DNA of 64,000 bases from Bacillus paramycoides (lineage in GTDB: Bacteria; Bacillota; Bacilli; Bacillales; Bacillaceae_G). The notes beneath the pieces were generated by a model. That model worked only from the letters and a program-made list of their open reading frames with translations, did not search any database and had not been told where the DNA came from. Each line of letters starts with the position of its first letter. Position 1 is the stretch's first letter. Location of the stretch: positions 494,548 through 558,547 of the forward strand of contig NZ_MAOI01000079.1 in assembly GCF_001884235.1 (NCBI RefSeq), written 5' to 3'. Position numbers and translations under genes: made by a program. Below, piece by piece: positions 10,101 through 18,331 of the stretch.

Positions 10101-10347
10101 AAAGTACTAAAGGCATTTCTTCCATTTTAATAGCACTAAAATTTGTTTCCATAATATTAGGAAATAAATACTGATATTCAGCTTTTGGCAATAACGAAAC
10201 AAGACGCTTTTTGGATTCTTCACCAATTGTTTGACAAAAAGTTGTTTTACCAGATCCAGATAAACCAGCAATTCCAAACGATTTATTTACTGGTATTTCT
10301 GCGTCTAATTTGTTTATATTGTTCGCAATTAATTGATTTACTTTCAT
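7177..10347 (-). CDS. UvrA-like dual ABC ATPase with C-terminal zinc-cluster extension
   Basis: 1056 aa. ABC module 1: Walker A GLSGSGKT (28-35), CxxC pair zinc element (Cys131/134, 145/148), signature LSGGEL (219-224), Walker B IIIDEISVGLD. Module 2: Walker A GESGCGKS (351-358), degenerate signature LSTGEFQ (457-463), Walker B LFIFDEP. Residues 560-1056 carry further cysteine pairs (670/673, 797/800, 960/963, 985/988) in contexts resembling the zinc/insertion parts of UvrA. Canonical UvrA (about 950 aa) has these parts inside the ABC modules. So this is a rearranged paralogue, not the housekeeping excinuclease subunit. Role (repair, or resistance to DNA-binding drugs as in DrrC-type proteins) unproven. 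Confidence 0.8.
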   Translation of the reverse strand: MKVNQLIANNINKLDAEIPVNKSFGIAGLSGSGKTTFCQTIGEESKKRLVSLLPKAEYQYLFPNIMETNFSAIKMEEMPLVLFLGKSSISSNPRSTIGTHTGVFKEIRERLAGKFDLSPEVFSFNNPLGWCPGCKGRGTTKNIECKKCEGKRYSQEIEQYTIELFDNPHTISDINDLSIESILSLAEALNISEAKQHILQNIINMNIGYLTLNRIMGTLSGGELTRLYLAEFMAVSENTVIIIDEISVGLDHQTLLKILEEIKQLGCKNQIWLIDHSDTVLDTTDEQLFFGPGSGKYGGKIVEESPRPEPIHWERNQEMPTEYYTFHDLYCRNIQIAEFRIPKNRLVTVLGESGCGKSTLVNECIAKDFLKRYPKDKLVMVGQDRNQSITSRSTVATFLDIKKKLTKYSDDIDDIFERSIEEIIDDLPNEDIAYKRLCLLIKLGLGYLTLERKTQTLSTGEFQCVHLVSELFANSRNPHTLFIFDEPSKGLSQNILNQFIDSVRGILQDDSVSIVMIEHNAYMLKSSDFIVDFGKRQLESVEYLDVVSHDEYYCQKNVVDKVAPLQISSTLNQQNGINYLEKNHIAYFKNAEKIYKGGILKSLSSMARLIYGEYESDTIAPVVAIDLERHLYSQYSFLYEIGGLINHIVAAHPTNKDTRSFDFYSQDNHCPSCSGRLKIEIFDKEIVIQDKNVPFWDGLFYPEIMKVLKFYQYEKIEFLFEEIKNELGHDLTKTYNDMSDEEKHTFWYGYFEKSFYDKKGKTRRTWVGFNTIIGGYIVISKAPIKEDIKASKEMIICPICDGTVLNHHKQLKFENVDIREIINQPLNKVLKIVGDLPALVKLKSIVGDDMVLTEDISLLSRKTQVALKMFELEQASFSNYEMVLQNVLPFWGEIKYNIESISDKNRVTICDFQNINETKEDIIEKYFTNGKYKKLTYVYEAFGYKKLITQINKIKKSNPCPFCKGKKVITEDNLHDGVFKLTIPCVTCYESGINDEGLKEIVDGIDVQTWLTGKVSDVVDESLRTEDVAGILIFNRIRELNKREMMAVYECLEKNN

Positions 10348-10423
10348 ATTAACCTCTATTCCTATCGTTTTTAAAAACCGCTTTTATAAGATAATAATTA
10401 CACAATAAATTCGAATTGCATAG

Positions 10424-10906
10424 TCAATACCCTTTCAATTCATCGATCTTCACCTTATATTTGTTAAACCAATATTCCCACTCATCTTTTGAAAACTCTT
10501 TTTCTTCCCCTTCTAAAACAGAAGAAAAAAGGGCTAAACAAATATGCCATCCTGCTATATCTTTCGGTGTATGATCTGTTAATTCATGAATAAATTCTTT
10601 AAGTAGTAAAAGGCATCCATTTTCTTTTTTATGTATTTCAAATCGGACACGATCTTTACCCCATGTGAATTCTAGTACTAAATTTATTTGACATTCTAAA
10701 ATATCAATGTTTATAAATGTGCCATCCATCATATCAAACTTTATAATTCCACCTGTACAAAGGTCTTCTATTTGCAAATTAGACATCCACTTTTTTAACT
10801 TATTATTATCTGTTAATACAGACCAAACTTCTTCTATCGTATATGGAAAATGACGATCAAATTGTACTACGTATTCATTACTTTGTTTATTTATTACAGC
10901 TAACAT
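10424..10906 (-). CDS. SRPBCC (AHSA1/START-like) protein
   Basis: 160 aa. N-terminal FDRHFPYTIEEVWSVLTD with KKWM is the typical first helix-strand of AHSA1-type SRPBCC proteins, a hydrophobic-pocket fold. Middle strands LVLEFTWGKDRVRFEI and LLLLKEFIHEL fit the family, and the length is right. It is separated from the UvrA-like gene by 76 bp on the same strand and could be co-transcribed upstream of it. Ligand unknown. Confidence 0.75.
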   Translation of the reverse strand: MLAVINKQSNEYVVQFDRHFPYTIEEVWSVLTDNNKLKKWMSNLQIEDLCTGGIIKFDMMDGTFINIDILECQINLVLEFTWGKDRVRFEIHKKENGCLLLLKEFIHELTDHTPKDIAGWHICLALFSSVLEGEEKEFSKDEWEYWFNKYKVKIDELKGY

Positions 10907-11004
10907 TATTAATTAACCTCCTTTTCATCAAAACGAATGTACGTTCTGTGTTTATTTTACATGATTTCATTTGAAAAAGAAATCTCTATTACACTTCAAT
11001 TAAT

Positions 11005-11742
11005 TTAAGAAGTTTTTGTTAGCTCCAAAATTGATTGACTTATTATATACGAGAGCTCTAATCTAATTGACCATGATTTTATTGGATCAATAATATTGTC
11101 TTGATTAAGTTTGTTCACATATTTTAAACCGTCCACTGCTACGTAATCAATATTAAAATCTGTAAAAGTGTTTATAATCATCGGCCATTCTCCATCAGTC
11201 ATTCTGCATTTAGAATGTTTTATTATGTAATCTATTGCTCGTTTTGATAACACACATGAACCAGCCGTAATATCTACTTCTTTACCTAATTGTAATGACA
11301 TAATTTTATTTGATACTGTTTCTGTAACTTGCCATTCCTCAGGGTGGGTATGAAAAGCTGCCTCCGTTCTTCCGATGATTAAATAATCTACATCCACTAT
11401 ATTCTGGATGAAAGCATTATGCTCCTCTGGATATTCTATAATCCAAGTTAGTAAACGATCAAAATCACAATAGTGATAGTAATCATGATCATAGTTACCA
11501 ACAAATCCCAGAGAATCTCTTCGGGCATTCCCTACTCCTGATTTTTCGACTATATTTATATGAAAATTACATTCCTCTAGTTCTTTTACAATCTCCCTTG
11601 GAGTTACATTACTGATTGTTATATATTTTTGGTCATAATTTAAATTTAGCAATTCCTCTTTTAGTTCTTTTATAGTAGGTAACAAGCCCCCTGATGGATC
11701 ATGGGTAATACATGTTAATGCTACTTGTTTTACAGATTCCAT
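11005..11742 (-). CDS. Hypothetical protein, possibly glycosyltransferase-like
   Basis: 245 aa from ATG 11742, chosen because AGGAGGAG lies 7 nt upstream. I do not recognise the family with certainty. The N-terminus VALTCITHDPSG, a predicted alternating alpha/beta pattern, and YHYCDFDRLLTWI around residues 90-100 (acidic cluster like a DxD region) recall GT-A nucleotide-sugar folds. ITAGSCVLSKRAIDYI and MTDGEWPMI later would fit an acceptor region. No signal peptide or membrane segment. Weak assignment. Confidence 0.5.
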   Translation of the reverse strand: MESVKQVALTCITHDPSGGLLPTIKELKEELLNLNYDQKYITISNVTPREIVKELEECNFHINIVEKSGVGNARRDSLGFVGNYDHDYYHYCDFDRLLTWIIEYPEEHNAFIQNIVDVDYLIIGRTEAAFHTHPEEWQVTETVSNKIMSLQLGKEVDITAGSCVLSKRAIDYIIKHSKCRMTDGEWPMIINTFTDFNIDYVAVDGLKYVNKLNQDNIIDPIKSWSIRLELSYIISQSILELTKTS

Positions 11743-11765
11743 AATATATTCTCCTCCTGACAAAA

Positions 11766-11799
11766 TAAAAAGCAGTAAGAATTATTCTTCTGCTTTTAT
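11766..11799 (-). terminator. Terminator overlapping the GNAT gene stop
   Basis: AAAAGCAG(T)AAGAA / TTCTT(C)TGCTTTT stem with a TTA loop at the 3' end of the GNAT gene. Confidence 0.6.
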
Positions 11800-12644
11800 A
11801 ATAAATGGTACATTTCATATTGTGCTAAAGAGTTTTTTTCAAATCCACATTTCTTCAAATACCCCTGAAGTGAGCTATTATTAGGAAACCCAATTGATAA
11901 ACTTGATAATTTCAATTCTTCACGTGCGACTTGTAATAATCTCGTCGCTATACCAATATTTCTATATTCCTTGGCTACGAATATAAAGCTAATTTTACCT
12001 TGTTCATTTATACATACAGTACCTTTTAAATGATTATCAACATATGCACTGTAATATGTATTATTTGTTTTTTCGATATAATCAATATCATTTTGCCAAT
12101 TTATATGGAAGTTAAGCCATTTTTGAATTTCAACTTTAAATTTTTGAAATTTTAATTGTTTTATTTCAATATTTTTAAAGTCTTTATTAGTTATTATAGT
12201 AAAATCATTTAAACTATAATAAGAAAGGTCATACACTTTTTCATAACCTAATTTATTATAAAAATTAATTGCTCGATCGTTACCTACAATGACTTCAAGA
12301 AAAAGTTGCTTACATTCATTTTGAATCGCCTCTTCTTTATGAAGTTCAAATAACTTTTGACTAATACCAACGCCGCGATAATTTGGATGCACAGCTAACG
12401 TTCCGCAGCGCATTGTTTTTATACTTTCGTAAATCTTTATACCACCAAGTATTACACCAACAGATTTATCATCATCTAAAGCAAGAAAGGAGTGCTCCAG
12501 TGAATTCCCTTCTGGTCCAAAAAACCTTTTTATAAAATCTTCTTTTGAAACATCCATTTTAATAATATAATCTGAAAATCCGTCCTTAAAAGCTTCATAT
12601 ACTAAATCTATACTTACTTCACTACATCTTTTGTATTGAATCAT
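11796..12644 (-). CDS. Double GNAT N-acetyltransferase
   Basis: 282 aa with two GNAT modules. Module 1 has TLAVHPNYRGVGISQKLF (acetyl-CoA loop R-G-V-G-I) near residue 90 and ends NFYNKLGYEKV. Module 2 has FVAKEYRNIGIATRLLQ near 225 and ends YLKKCGFEKN. The first is the more canonical catalytic one. Substrate unknown. It follows the methyltransferase at 12672 with a 27-bp gap, in a run of co-oriented genes from 15494 down. Confidence 0.82.
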   Translation of the reverse strand: MIQYKRCSEVSIDLVYEAFKDGFSDYIIKMDVSKEDFIKRFFGPEGNSLEHSFLALDDDKSVGVILGGIKIYESIKTMRCGTLAVHPNYRGVGISQKLFELHKEEAIQNECKQLFLEVIVGNDRAINFYNKLGYEKVYDLSYYSLNDFTIITNKDFKNIEIKQLKFQKFKVEIQKWLNFHINWQNDIDYIEKTNNTYYSAYVDNHLKGTVCINEQGKISFIFVAKEYRNIGIATRLLQVAREELKLSSLSIGFPNNSSLQGYLKKCGFEKNSLAQYEMYHLL

Positions 12645-12671
12645 ATAAGTATAATCCTCCGCTATGACTTG

Positions 12672-13412
12672 TTATATACTACATTCAAACACATGAAATG
12701 AATTCCCTTCACCATATCCATCCTTTATTTCATGAATAACAATTTGACTAAATCCATTAGTAATAAGTATGTTTTCAAATTCTTTTAAATCATATAGTCT
12801 TATAGGAAAATCCATGATCTCAGTTTCTACTATTTTCTCATCATGATTAACTTCATATTTCAGTATAATATTTAAGAGCTTTTTCGTCTCATCATATGAT
12901 ACTTTTCTATACTCAACAATTAATTCATTGTTAATTTCTTTTCTATTTGTCTCTATCCAATCTAGAATTTGTTCTGTTTCACTTCCACCTTGTACAACAG
13001 TAAGAAGTAATTTTCCATTTTCTTTCAAGTTATTTTTCATATTTTGAAGACTAATATCTACTAAATTATCTGGTAAAAGGGAGAATGATCCAATAGGAAT
13101 CATAATAAGATCGAATTTGTTATCACTATGGAATTTTTCTATTCTTCCTTGTGACACAACTGGTTTTAAGTTTAGTTTTTCTGCTTTATCTTTGCACACC
13201 TTAAGCATATCTTTCGAAATATCAAATCCTTCTATATTCACACCATTTTGCATAAAAGGAATTAACATTCTACCATTTCCGCACATCGGTTCTAACACTG
13301 TCATGTTTTTGTCTTTTGCAAAAGAAAGATAAAAATCCAATTCTTTTCCACTCGCAATTGATTTGTCACTTTCATAAATCTTTGTACAAAGTTCACCATA
13401 ATACGTAAGCAC
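12672..13412 (-). CDS. Class I SAM-dependent methyltransferase
   Basis: 246 aa from GTG 13412 (AAGAGGTG 7 nt upstream). This start avoids overlap with the upstream gene and begins MLTYYGELCTKIY. Motif I VLEPMCGNGRMLIPF near residue 40, with GFDISKDML after strand 2. Motif IV region FDLIMIPIGSFSLL. The PIGS in place of a polar motif IV is common in Bacillus enzymes of unknown substrate. Confidence 0.8.
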   Translation of the reverse strand: MLTYYGELCTKIYESDKSIASGKELDFYLSFAKDKNMTVLEPMCGNGRMLIPFMQNGVNIEGFDISKDMLKVCKDKAEKLNLKPVVSQGRIEKFHSDNKFDLIMIPIGSFSLLPDNLVDISLQNMKNNLKENGKLLLTVVQGGSETEQILDWIETNRKEINNELIVEYRKVSYDETKKLLNIILKYEVNHDEKIVETEIMDFPIRLYDLKEFENILITNGFSQIVIHEIKDGYGEGNSFHVFECSI

Positions 13413-13426
13413 TTGTAATTCACCTC

Positions 13427-14062
13427 TTAATTTGAAATAAGTGGACATTTCCCTACATATTTCTCACTATTTATTTGTTTTATAACAAACGGTGCAATAT
13501 CTCCATTCTTAATTTTAATTCCTGGCATATCTACTAAACTTTCTTTTATATTTCCAATACCATTTCCTTCTATGACAAATGGTAATCTAACAATTGTCCA
13601 ATCTACATCACTTCTTTGTATAATTTGCAATTCTTTATATTTATCCTGCATCATCTTTGGAAGGAATAATTGAAACAAATTAGCCCCTATCTTATTTACA
13701 ATTCTCTTCTTATCTCCCTTTACATTTAAGGAGCCCCCAGAAATAAGAATATAGCGCTTCATTTCATATTCCTTCATTACTTTTAAAATATGCTTCGTAA
13801 CTGTACTAAAAATATAAGATTCATTTTTGGGCTGACCTACCGCATTAATCACTGCTTTACACCCTTGAAGTAATTCCTGTATAGCTGAGAAATCACGGGC
13901 ATCTCCACTGATAGTCTCTATATTCTCATTAGTTATCCTCATATTTTTAGAATTTCTCGTTAATATTCGTACTTGATAGCCCTTTTCTAACGCTTGATTT
14001 ATGAGGAATTTTCCGACTTTTCCATTCGCACCAAGAATCGCTATCTTATTTGTAGCTTCCAT
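13427..14062 (-). CDS. NAD(P)-binding atypical short-chain dehydrogenase
   Basis: 211 aa from ATG 14062 (AGAGGAG 7 nt upstream). Rossmann nucleotide loop ILGANGKVGKFL at the N-terminus, then LTRNSKNM for cofactor recognition and ALQEL-AVINAVGQPK. Resembles NmrA/YwnB-type NAD(P)H-binding proteins, which lack a clear Tyr-Lys catalytic pair; a YILISGGSL segment follows. Probably a reductase or redox sensor. 14 bp from the next methyltransferase, so co-transcribed. Confidence 0.78.
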   Translation of the reverse strand: MEATNKIAILGANGKVGKFLINQALEKGYQVRILTRNSKNMRITNENIETISGDARDFSAIQELLQGCKAVINAVGQPKNESYIFSTVTKHILKVMKEYEMKRYILISGGSLNVKGDKKRIVNKIGANLFQLFLPKMMQDKYKELQIIQRSDVDWTIVRLPFVIEGNGIGNIKESLVDMPGIKIKNGDIAPFVIKQINSEKYVGKCPLISN

Positions 14063-14078
14063 CACTATACTCCTCTTA

Positions 14079-14789
14079 TTATCCATTGTTTACTACTGTA
14101 ATTTCATAAACACGTAAAAAAGCAATTAAATGCTCACATGCTCGTTCACAGGCTAACATTTTAAAAATCTTTTGTTCTTCTTTCGTTTTATCATTCGCTT
14201 GATCTGAAGCAGCTTTTAAACATAAAAATGGTTTATTATTTACATGACACACATAAGCGAATGCCGCCACTTCTTGATCAACGGCTAAAGCTCCGTATAC
14301 AGTATGCAGTAAATATCTCATTTCTGAACTACGAATACGCTGATCCCCTGACAAAAAGGTACCAAAATGAACTGGGTCATACGAACGCAATTTTTTCATT
14401 CGTTTTACGAGTGATTTAGTTGTTTCAATCGGTGCTGTTCTACCATTATATAGATTAAAAATATCTTCTCCTGACCCAGCCGCAGTAACATCGTGCTGTA
14501 ACGTATTAAGAGCTACAACGATGTGCCCATTTTTCACTTTATCTGATAAGCTCCCGCAAATTCCTGTCATAAATAACTGGTCTGGTTGGAATTCACTTAT
14601 TAATAGTTGCACAGAACTAGCACAACTTACTTTACCGACGCCTGTTACAACTGAAATCACCTCTAATTCATTAATATAATGAAAATGAAATTCCCAAGCT
14701 GCTCTCTTTTCTACACGATCACTTGGATAATGTTGATGCAAATACGTAAGTTCTGGTTCCCATGCAGATACAATTGCAATACGTTTCAT
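14079..14789 (-). CDS. MTA/SAH nucleosidase-like protein
   Basis: 236 aa from ATG 14789 (GTG 14801 is possible but too close to GGAGGA). Purine nucleoside phosphorylase-like fold: IAIVSAWEPEL at the N-terminus, VVTGVGKVSCA, TGICGSL phosphate/ribose region, and catalytic-Asp-like AASDQAND near residue 200. The ribose-binding motif usually reading (D)MEGAA is VDQEVAA here, so Met is replaced by Gln and the nucleoside specificity may differ from MtnN. Shorter, divergent paralogue of the main Pfs enzyme. Confidence 0.7.
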   Translation of the reverse strand: MKRIAIVSAWEPELTYLHQHYPSDRVEKRAAWEFHFHYINELEVISVVTGVGKVSCASSVQLLISEFQPDQLFMTGICGSLSDKVKNGHIVVALNTLQHDVTAAGSGEDIFNLYNGRTAPIETTKSLVKRMKKLRSYDPVHFGTFLSGDQRIRSSEMRYLLHTVYGALAVDQEVAAFAYVCHVNNKPFLCLKAASDQANDKTKEEQKIFKMLACERACEHLIAFLRVYEITVVNNG

Positions 14790-14807
14790 TACATACTTCA
14801 CTTCCTC

Positions 14808-15494
14808 CTATTTTCGTCTAAATAAGTCATCTATACTTTCTCGTTCATAATCTGGAATCCACTCTTTATATTTTTCATATAAATCCCGTATCATTTCTTT
14901 ATTCTTCGCGATTACTTCACATCCTCTATCATCATAAATAAACATGACAATATCTTTCGTTTTGTTTATGAGAAATACATCCGGATAAGAAATTTCTTTC
15001 TTACGTCCAAAACGCGGATAAAGCCCTGGAAAATCTTCATGATTAGCAGCTTTAATTAGTGGTACAGGTTTTATATCCTCCGTAAGGCATTTTAAAGAAA
15101 ATTGATATGTACAATACAAGTCAGCTTCTTCATCTTCAAATAGAAAAGGTAATGTTTCTTGTCTTATATGAAACTTCAAATCCATATTCTTAATAAATCG
15201 GTTGTATACATTTATTTTCTGCGGATTTTTTATATTTTCCTTTTTATATCTATAAACATTTGTAACTATAAAAACTGTGTCTCCTTTTGAAAATATATCT
15301 TCAAATAAATATTTATTATATGTATATAGTTGAGAGAAGTATTCCATATTTAAATCATCGGAGCCTTCAATGTTTTGATATATGTCTTTCCCAAAATCAA
15401 AATGAAGATGGTTTTCCCATTGAGAGTATGTATATGGTACTAATGTTACTCCTGGAAATGTGTGACTCATATAGTCTTTTAATTGCATTTTCAT
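14808..15494 (-). CDS. DUF3885 domain-containing protein
   Basis: 228 aa. The C-terminal block DVFLINKTKDIVMFIYDDRGCEV plus KYKEWIPDYER is the hallmark of DUF3885 proteins, widespread in Bacillus and often associated with immunity-like loci; function unknown. Soluble, no signal peptide. Ends 19 bp before the nucleosidase start and begins 7 bp after the HD pseudogene, so it sits in one minus-strand transcript. Confidence 0.75.
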   Translation of the reverse strand: MKMQLKDYMSHTFPGVTLVPYTYSQWENHLHFDFGKDIYQNIEGSDDLNMEYFSQLYTYNKYLFEDIFSKGDTVFIVTNVYRYKKENIKNPQKINVYNRFIKNMDLKFHIRQETLPFLFEDEEADLYCTYQFSLKCLTEDIKPVPLIKAANHEDFPGLYPRFGRKKEISYPDVFLINKTKDIVMFIYDDRGCEVIAKNKEMIRDLYEKYKEWIPDYERESIDDLFRRK

Positions 15495-15500
15495 ATCTTT

Positions 15501-16250
15501 CTACTCTACAATTTCTTTTAAATGCCAATATGCTTCTTCTAGCCATGGGTGTATAACTTTCAGTGTATCTTTTCTTTCCCATAAATATGAGATATATGCG
15601 AAAGCAGCATGTTCCAATGATTTTTCCAGTCCATTTTTCGCTTTTAATATGTATGGCGGCGTTCCTTTTTGAACCCATTCAATTTTATCCGCAATAAACA
15701 GTACTAAATCCATCTTCGTTGCATTTTTACGTAAAGTAGTGTGACAACTAATTGCATTCAATACTTCTTCGTCTTCCACTTTAAATACCTCTTTCGCAAT
15801 TACTCTCGATAGTTTTTGATGAATGATCATCGGTAATTTTCGTTCTTCTTGTAAAATTTCTATTCCAAATTATTCAGCAACTGCTATCCGCTCCTTATTC
15901 GGAAAGATTGCGCTAATGTCATGTAAATATGCTGCAATAGCTACTTTTTCTTCGTTTTCATGAAACAATTTTGCGATTTTTCGTGCTTCATTTGCTACAT
16001 GAATAGAGTGTTTATTTGTAATTTCTTTATTGTATTTTAATAGAAATGAATTTATATCATTTTCTATTTTTCCAGTTGGAGTAAATGTATATATGTCATT
16101 ATATAGCACGTTAATATCCTCCTGATTACTGTTTTTCAATATAATGTGAAATTTAAATAATCCTTCTATTCTATATTCGTTATAAAAGTTTTTATACCTT
16201 TTTAATACGTTACATGAAATTTTATATGGAATCTTTACTACAAAACACAT
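15501..16250 (-). pseudogene. HD-domain hydrolase (YqeK-like), interrupted by an in-frame TAA
   Basis: One 250-codon frame is broken by TAA at 15870-15872 (context IAVAE-stop-FGIEILQEERK). Before the stop: H-x-V-A-N-EARKIAKLF and AAYLHDISAIFP give the HD metal ligands. After it: AISCHTTLRKN and LFIADKIEW give the remaining metal-binding His and Asp found in YqeK diadenosine-tetraphosphate hydrolases. The frame is intact on both sides, so a single base change explains the loss. Neither half alone keeps the metal site. Confidence 0.8.
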
Positions 16251-16307
16251 AAATGTTTGATATTATAGTAATGTTGATTAATTGTAAGGAAAGGAATTAA
16301 CTATATA

Positions 16308-17003
16308 ATGAATAAGAACATATTAATAATTGATGACGATAAAGAAATTGTAGAATTGCTTGCAGTTTATTTGCGAAATGAAGGTTACAACATCTATAAA
16401 GCTTATGATGGTGATGAAGCATTACAAATGGTCTCTACATATGAAGTTGACCTTATGATTTTGGATATTATGATGCCAAAACGAAACGGATTAGAAGTTT
16501 GCCAGGAGGTAAGAGAAAATAATACTGTACCTATTCTTATGCTTAGTGCCAAAGCTGAAGATATGGATAAAATATTAGGCCTAATGACCGGTGCAGATGA
16601 CTATATGATCAAACCGTTTAATCCACTAGAATTAGTCGCTAGAGTGAAAGCCTTGTTACGAAGATCCTCTTTCCAAAACGCTTCTACACAAAGGAAAGAA
16701 GACGGCAATATTCGTATTCGCACAGTTGAAATACATAAACATAATCATACTGTTAAGGTACATGGTGAATATATTAAGCTCACATCTATTGAATTTGATA
16801 TTTTATATTTACTTGCAAGTAATACAGGAAGAGTATTTAGTTCTGAAGAAATATTTGAACGCGTTTGGAATGAAGATGGTTATGGTTCTAATAAAACAGT
16901 AATGGTACACATTAGTAATTTACGAGATAAACTTGAAACTGTAATGAATGGAGATAAATTTATTCATACTGTTTGGGGAGTAGGCTATAAAATTGAGAAA
17001 TGA
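16308..17003 (+). CDS. Response regulator, OmpR/VanR type
   Basis: 231 aa. Receiver domain: acidic pair in IIDDDKE, phospho-acceptor Asp in LMILDIMMP near residue 53, Lys in MIKPFNP near 103. C-terminal winged helix: YIKLTSIEFDILYLLA and VMVHISNLRDKLE with GVGYKIEK end. Overlaps the kinase gene by 11 bp, so coupled. Probable target: the three direct repeats at 18231 in front of the DacA-like gene. Confidence 0.92.
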   Translation: MNKNILIIDDDKEIVELLAVYLRNEGYNIYKAYDGDEALQMVSTYEVDLMILDIMMPKRNGLEVCQEVRENNTVPILMLSAKAEDMDKILGLMTGADDYMIKPFNPLELVARVKALLRRSSFQNASTQRKEDGNIRIRTVEIHKHNHTVKVHGEYIKLTSIEFDILYLLASNTGRVFSSEEIFERVWNEDGYGSNKTVMVHISNLRDKLETVMNGDKFIHTVWGVGYKIEK

Positions 17004-18150
17004 AGCATTTGATATTCTGAAAGATATTCCAAAATGGAAAATAATTTTTTGGCTCTCATTGGCTATTACACTAACACCTATTACCGAATTAATTATATAT
17101 CGTCTCGTTACAAGTGTAATTGAAAGTTCACTTACTCTAAGTGAACTTGGCAAAGAATTTATTAGAATCTTTGGGTATGAAAAATATAAAGGATTAAAGG
17201 AATCTTTATGGATGATGACCGTTTCTTATTTGTTTTTATTTTCCATTTTCTCATCCTACCTTTACATTTTTTATCGCCACGAAAAGAAGCTTTACTATGA
17301 AGCTTGTATAAAAAAAATGATCGAGGAAATTCGTTATATTGCGAGCGGACACTTTAATCATAAAGTATCGATTGTACATCATAATTATTTAGAAGAGTTA
17401 GCTACTGGAGTCAATCACATTGTTGAACAGTTAAAAGTGTCAATTGATGAAGAAAGACAGGCGGAACAAGCAAAAAGCGAACTTATTACAAATGTATCAC
17501 ATGACTTACGGACTCCCCTTACATCTATAGTTGGATATGTGAATTTAATCCATCATGATAATTATAGAGACGAAGTGGAATTGCGTCATTATATACAAGT
17601 CATTTACGATAAAGTTACTCGTCTAAACACATTAATGAATGATTTGTTTGAATATACACGTGTTCAAAATAAAGAGTTAAGTTTAAATTCTGTTCCCATT
17701 GATATTGTAGAACTGCTTGGGCAATTAACTGTCCAATTCCGGATACAGCTCCAAGAAGCAAATATTGAATGTCGCCCATCTTTCCCATCGCAAAAGCTAA
17801 TGGTACAAGCTGATGGCGATAAATTAGTGCGTGTGTTTGAAAATCTAATCATAAACGCTATAACTTATGGAAATGATGGAGATCACATAGACATTACAAC
17901 TTATGAAAGCAATACTATGATTGCAATTGATATTACAAATTACGGGCAACCTATTCCAAGTACTGATTTACCTCATATTTTTGAACGTTTTTATCGCGTA
18001 GAGAAATCACGCTCAACAAACACAGGCGGATCTGGGCTCGGCTTAGCAATTGCGAAAAGTATTGTCGAACTGCATAAAGGAACAATTGAAGTATATAGTG
18101 ATGATAAAAAGACAACTTTCACTGTAAAATTACTTCCATATAAAAATTAA
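16993..18150 (+). CDS. Sensor histidine kinase, VanS-like
   Basis: 385 aa from a TTG start inside the regulator's last codons. Two membrane spans (about 16-36 and 74-95) frame a short extracytoplasmic loop. A HAMP-like linker leads to the H-box VSHDLRTPLTSI near residue 168, N-box FENLIINAITYGN near 284 and G-box GGSGLGLAIAKSI near 344. Family knowledge: VanS kinases respond to glycopeptides or cell-wall stress; here the ligand is not known. Confidence 0.9.
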   Translation: MRNEAFDILKDIPKWKIIFWLSLAITLTPITELIIYRLVTSVIESSLTLSELGKEFIRIFGYEKYKGLKESLWMMTVSYLFLFSIFSSYLYIFYRHEKKLYYEACIKKMIEEIRYIASGHFNHKVSIVHHNYLEELATGVNHIVEQLKVSIDEERQAEQAKSELITNVSHDLRTPLTSIVGYVNLIHHDNYRDEVELRHYIQVIYDKVTRLNTLMNDLFEYTRVQNKELSLNSVPIDIVELLGQLTVQFRIQLQEANIECRPSFPSQKLMVQADGDKLVRVFENLIINAITYGNDGDHIDITTYESNTMIAIDITNYGQPIPSTDLPHIFERFYRVEKSRSTNTGGSGLGLAIAKSIVELHKGTIEVYSDDKKTTFTVKLLPYKN

Positions 18151-18163
18151 TATTACATCTTTT

Positions 18164-18204
18164 AAGGTTCAATTTCTTATATGATAAGAAATTGAACCTT
18201 TTAT
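18164..18204 (+). terminator. Terminator after the kinase gene
   Basis: Perfect 17-bp stem (AAGGTTCAATTTCTTAT and its complement) with an ATG loop and a following TTTATTTT. It separates the two-component genes from the DacA-like gene, which must therefore have its own promoter. Confidence 0.85.
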
Positions 18205-18230
18205 TTTCCATTAATATCCAAAATTTAATA

Positions 18231-18261
18231 ATTCCTTAAAATTCTTTAGAAATTCTTTACC
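18231..18261 (+). promoter_or_regulatory. Three tandem ATTCYTTA repeats, candidate response-regulator site
   Basis: ATTCCTTA at 18231, ATTCTTTA at 18241 and ATTCTTTA at 18252, spaced 10 and 11 bp, one helical turn apart. OmpR-family regulators typically bind such direct repeats. A TACAAT -10-like box lies at 18293 without a good -35, as in activator-dependent promoters. The DacA-like gene starts at 18332. Confidence 0.55.
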
Positions 18262-18331
18262 TTTTCTTTCTTCCTATTTAAGCATTCCTTTTTACAATAA
18301 TGTTACTAATGTAATTGAAGGAGGATCGCGT

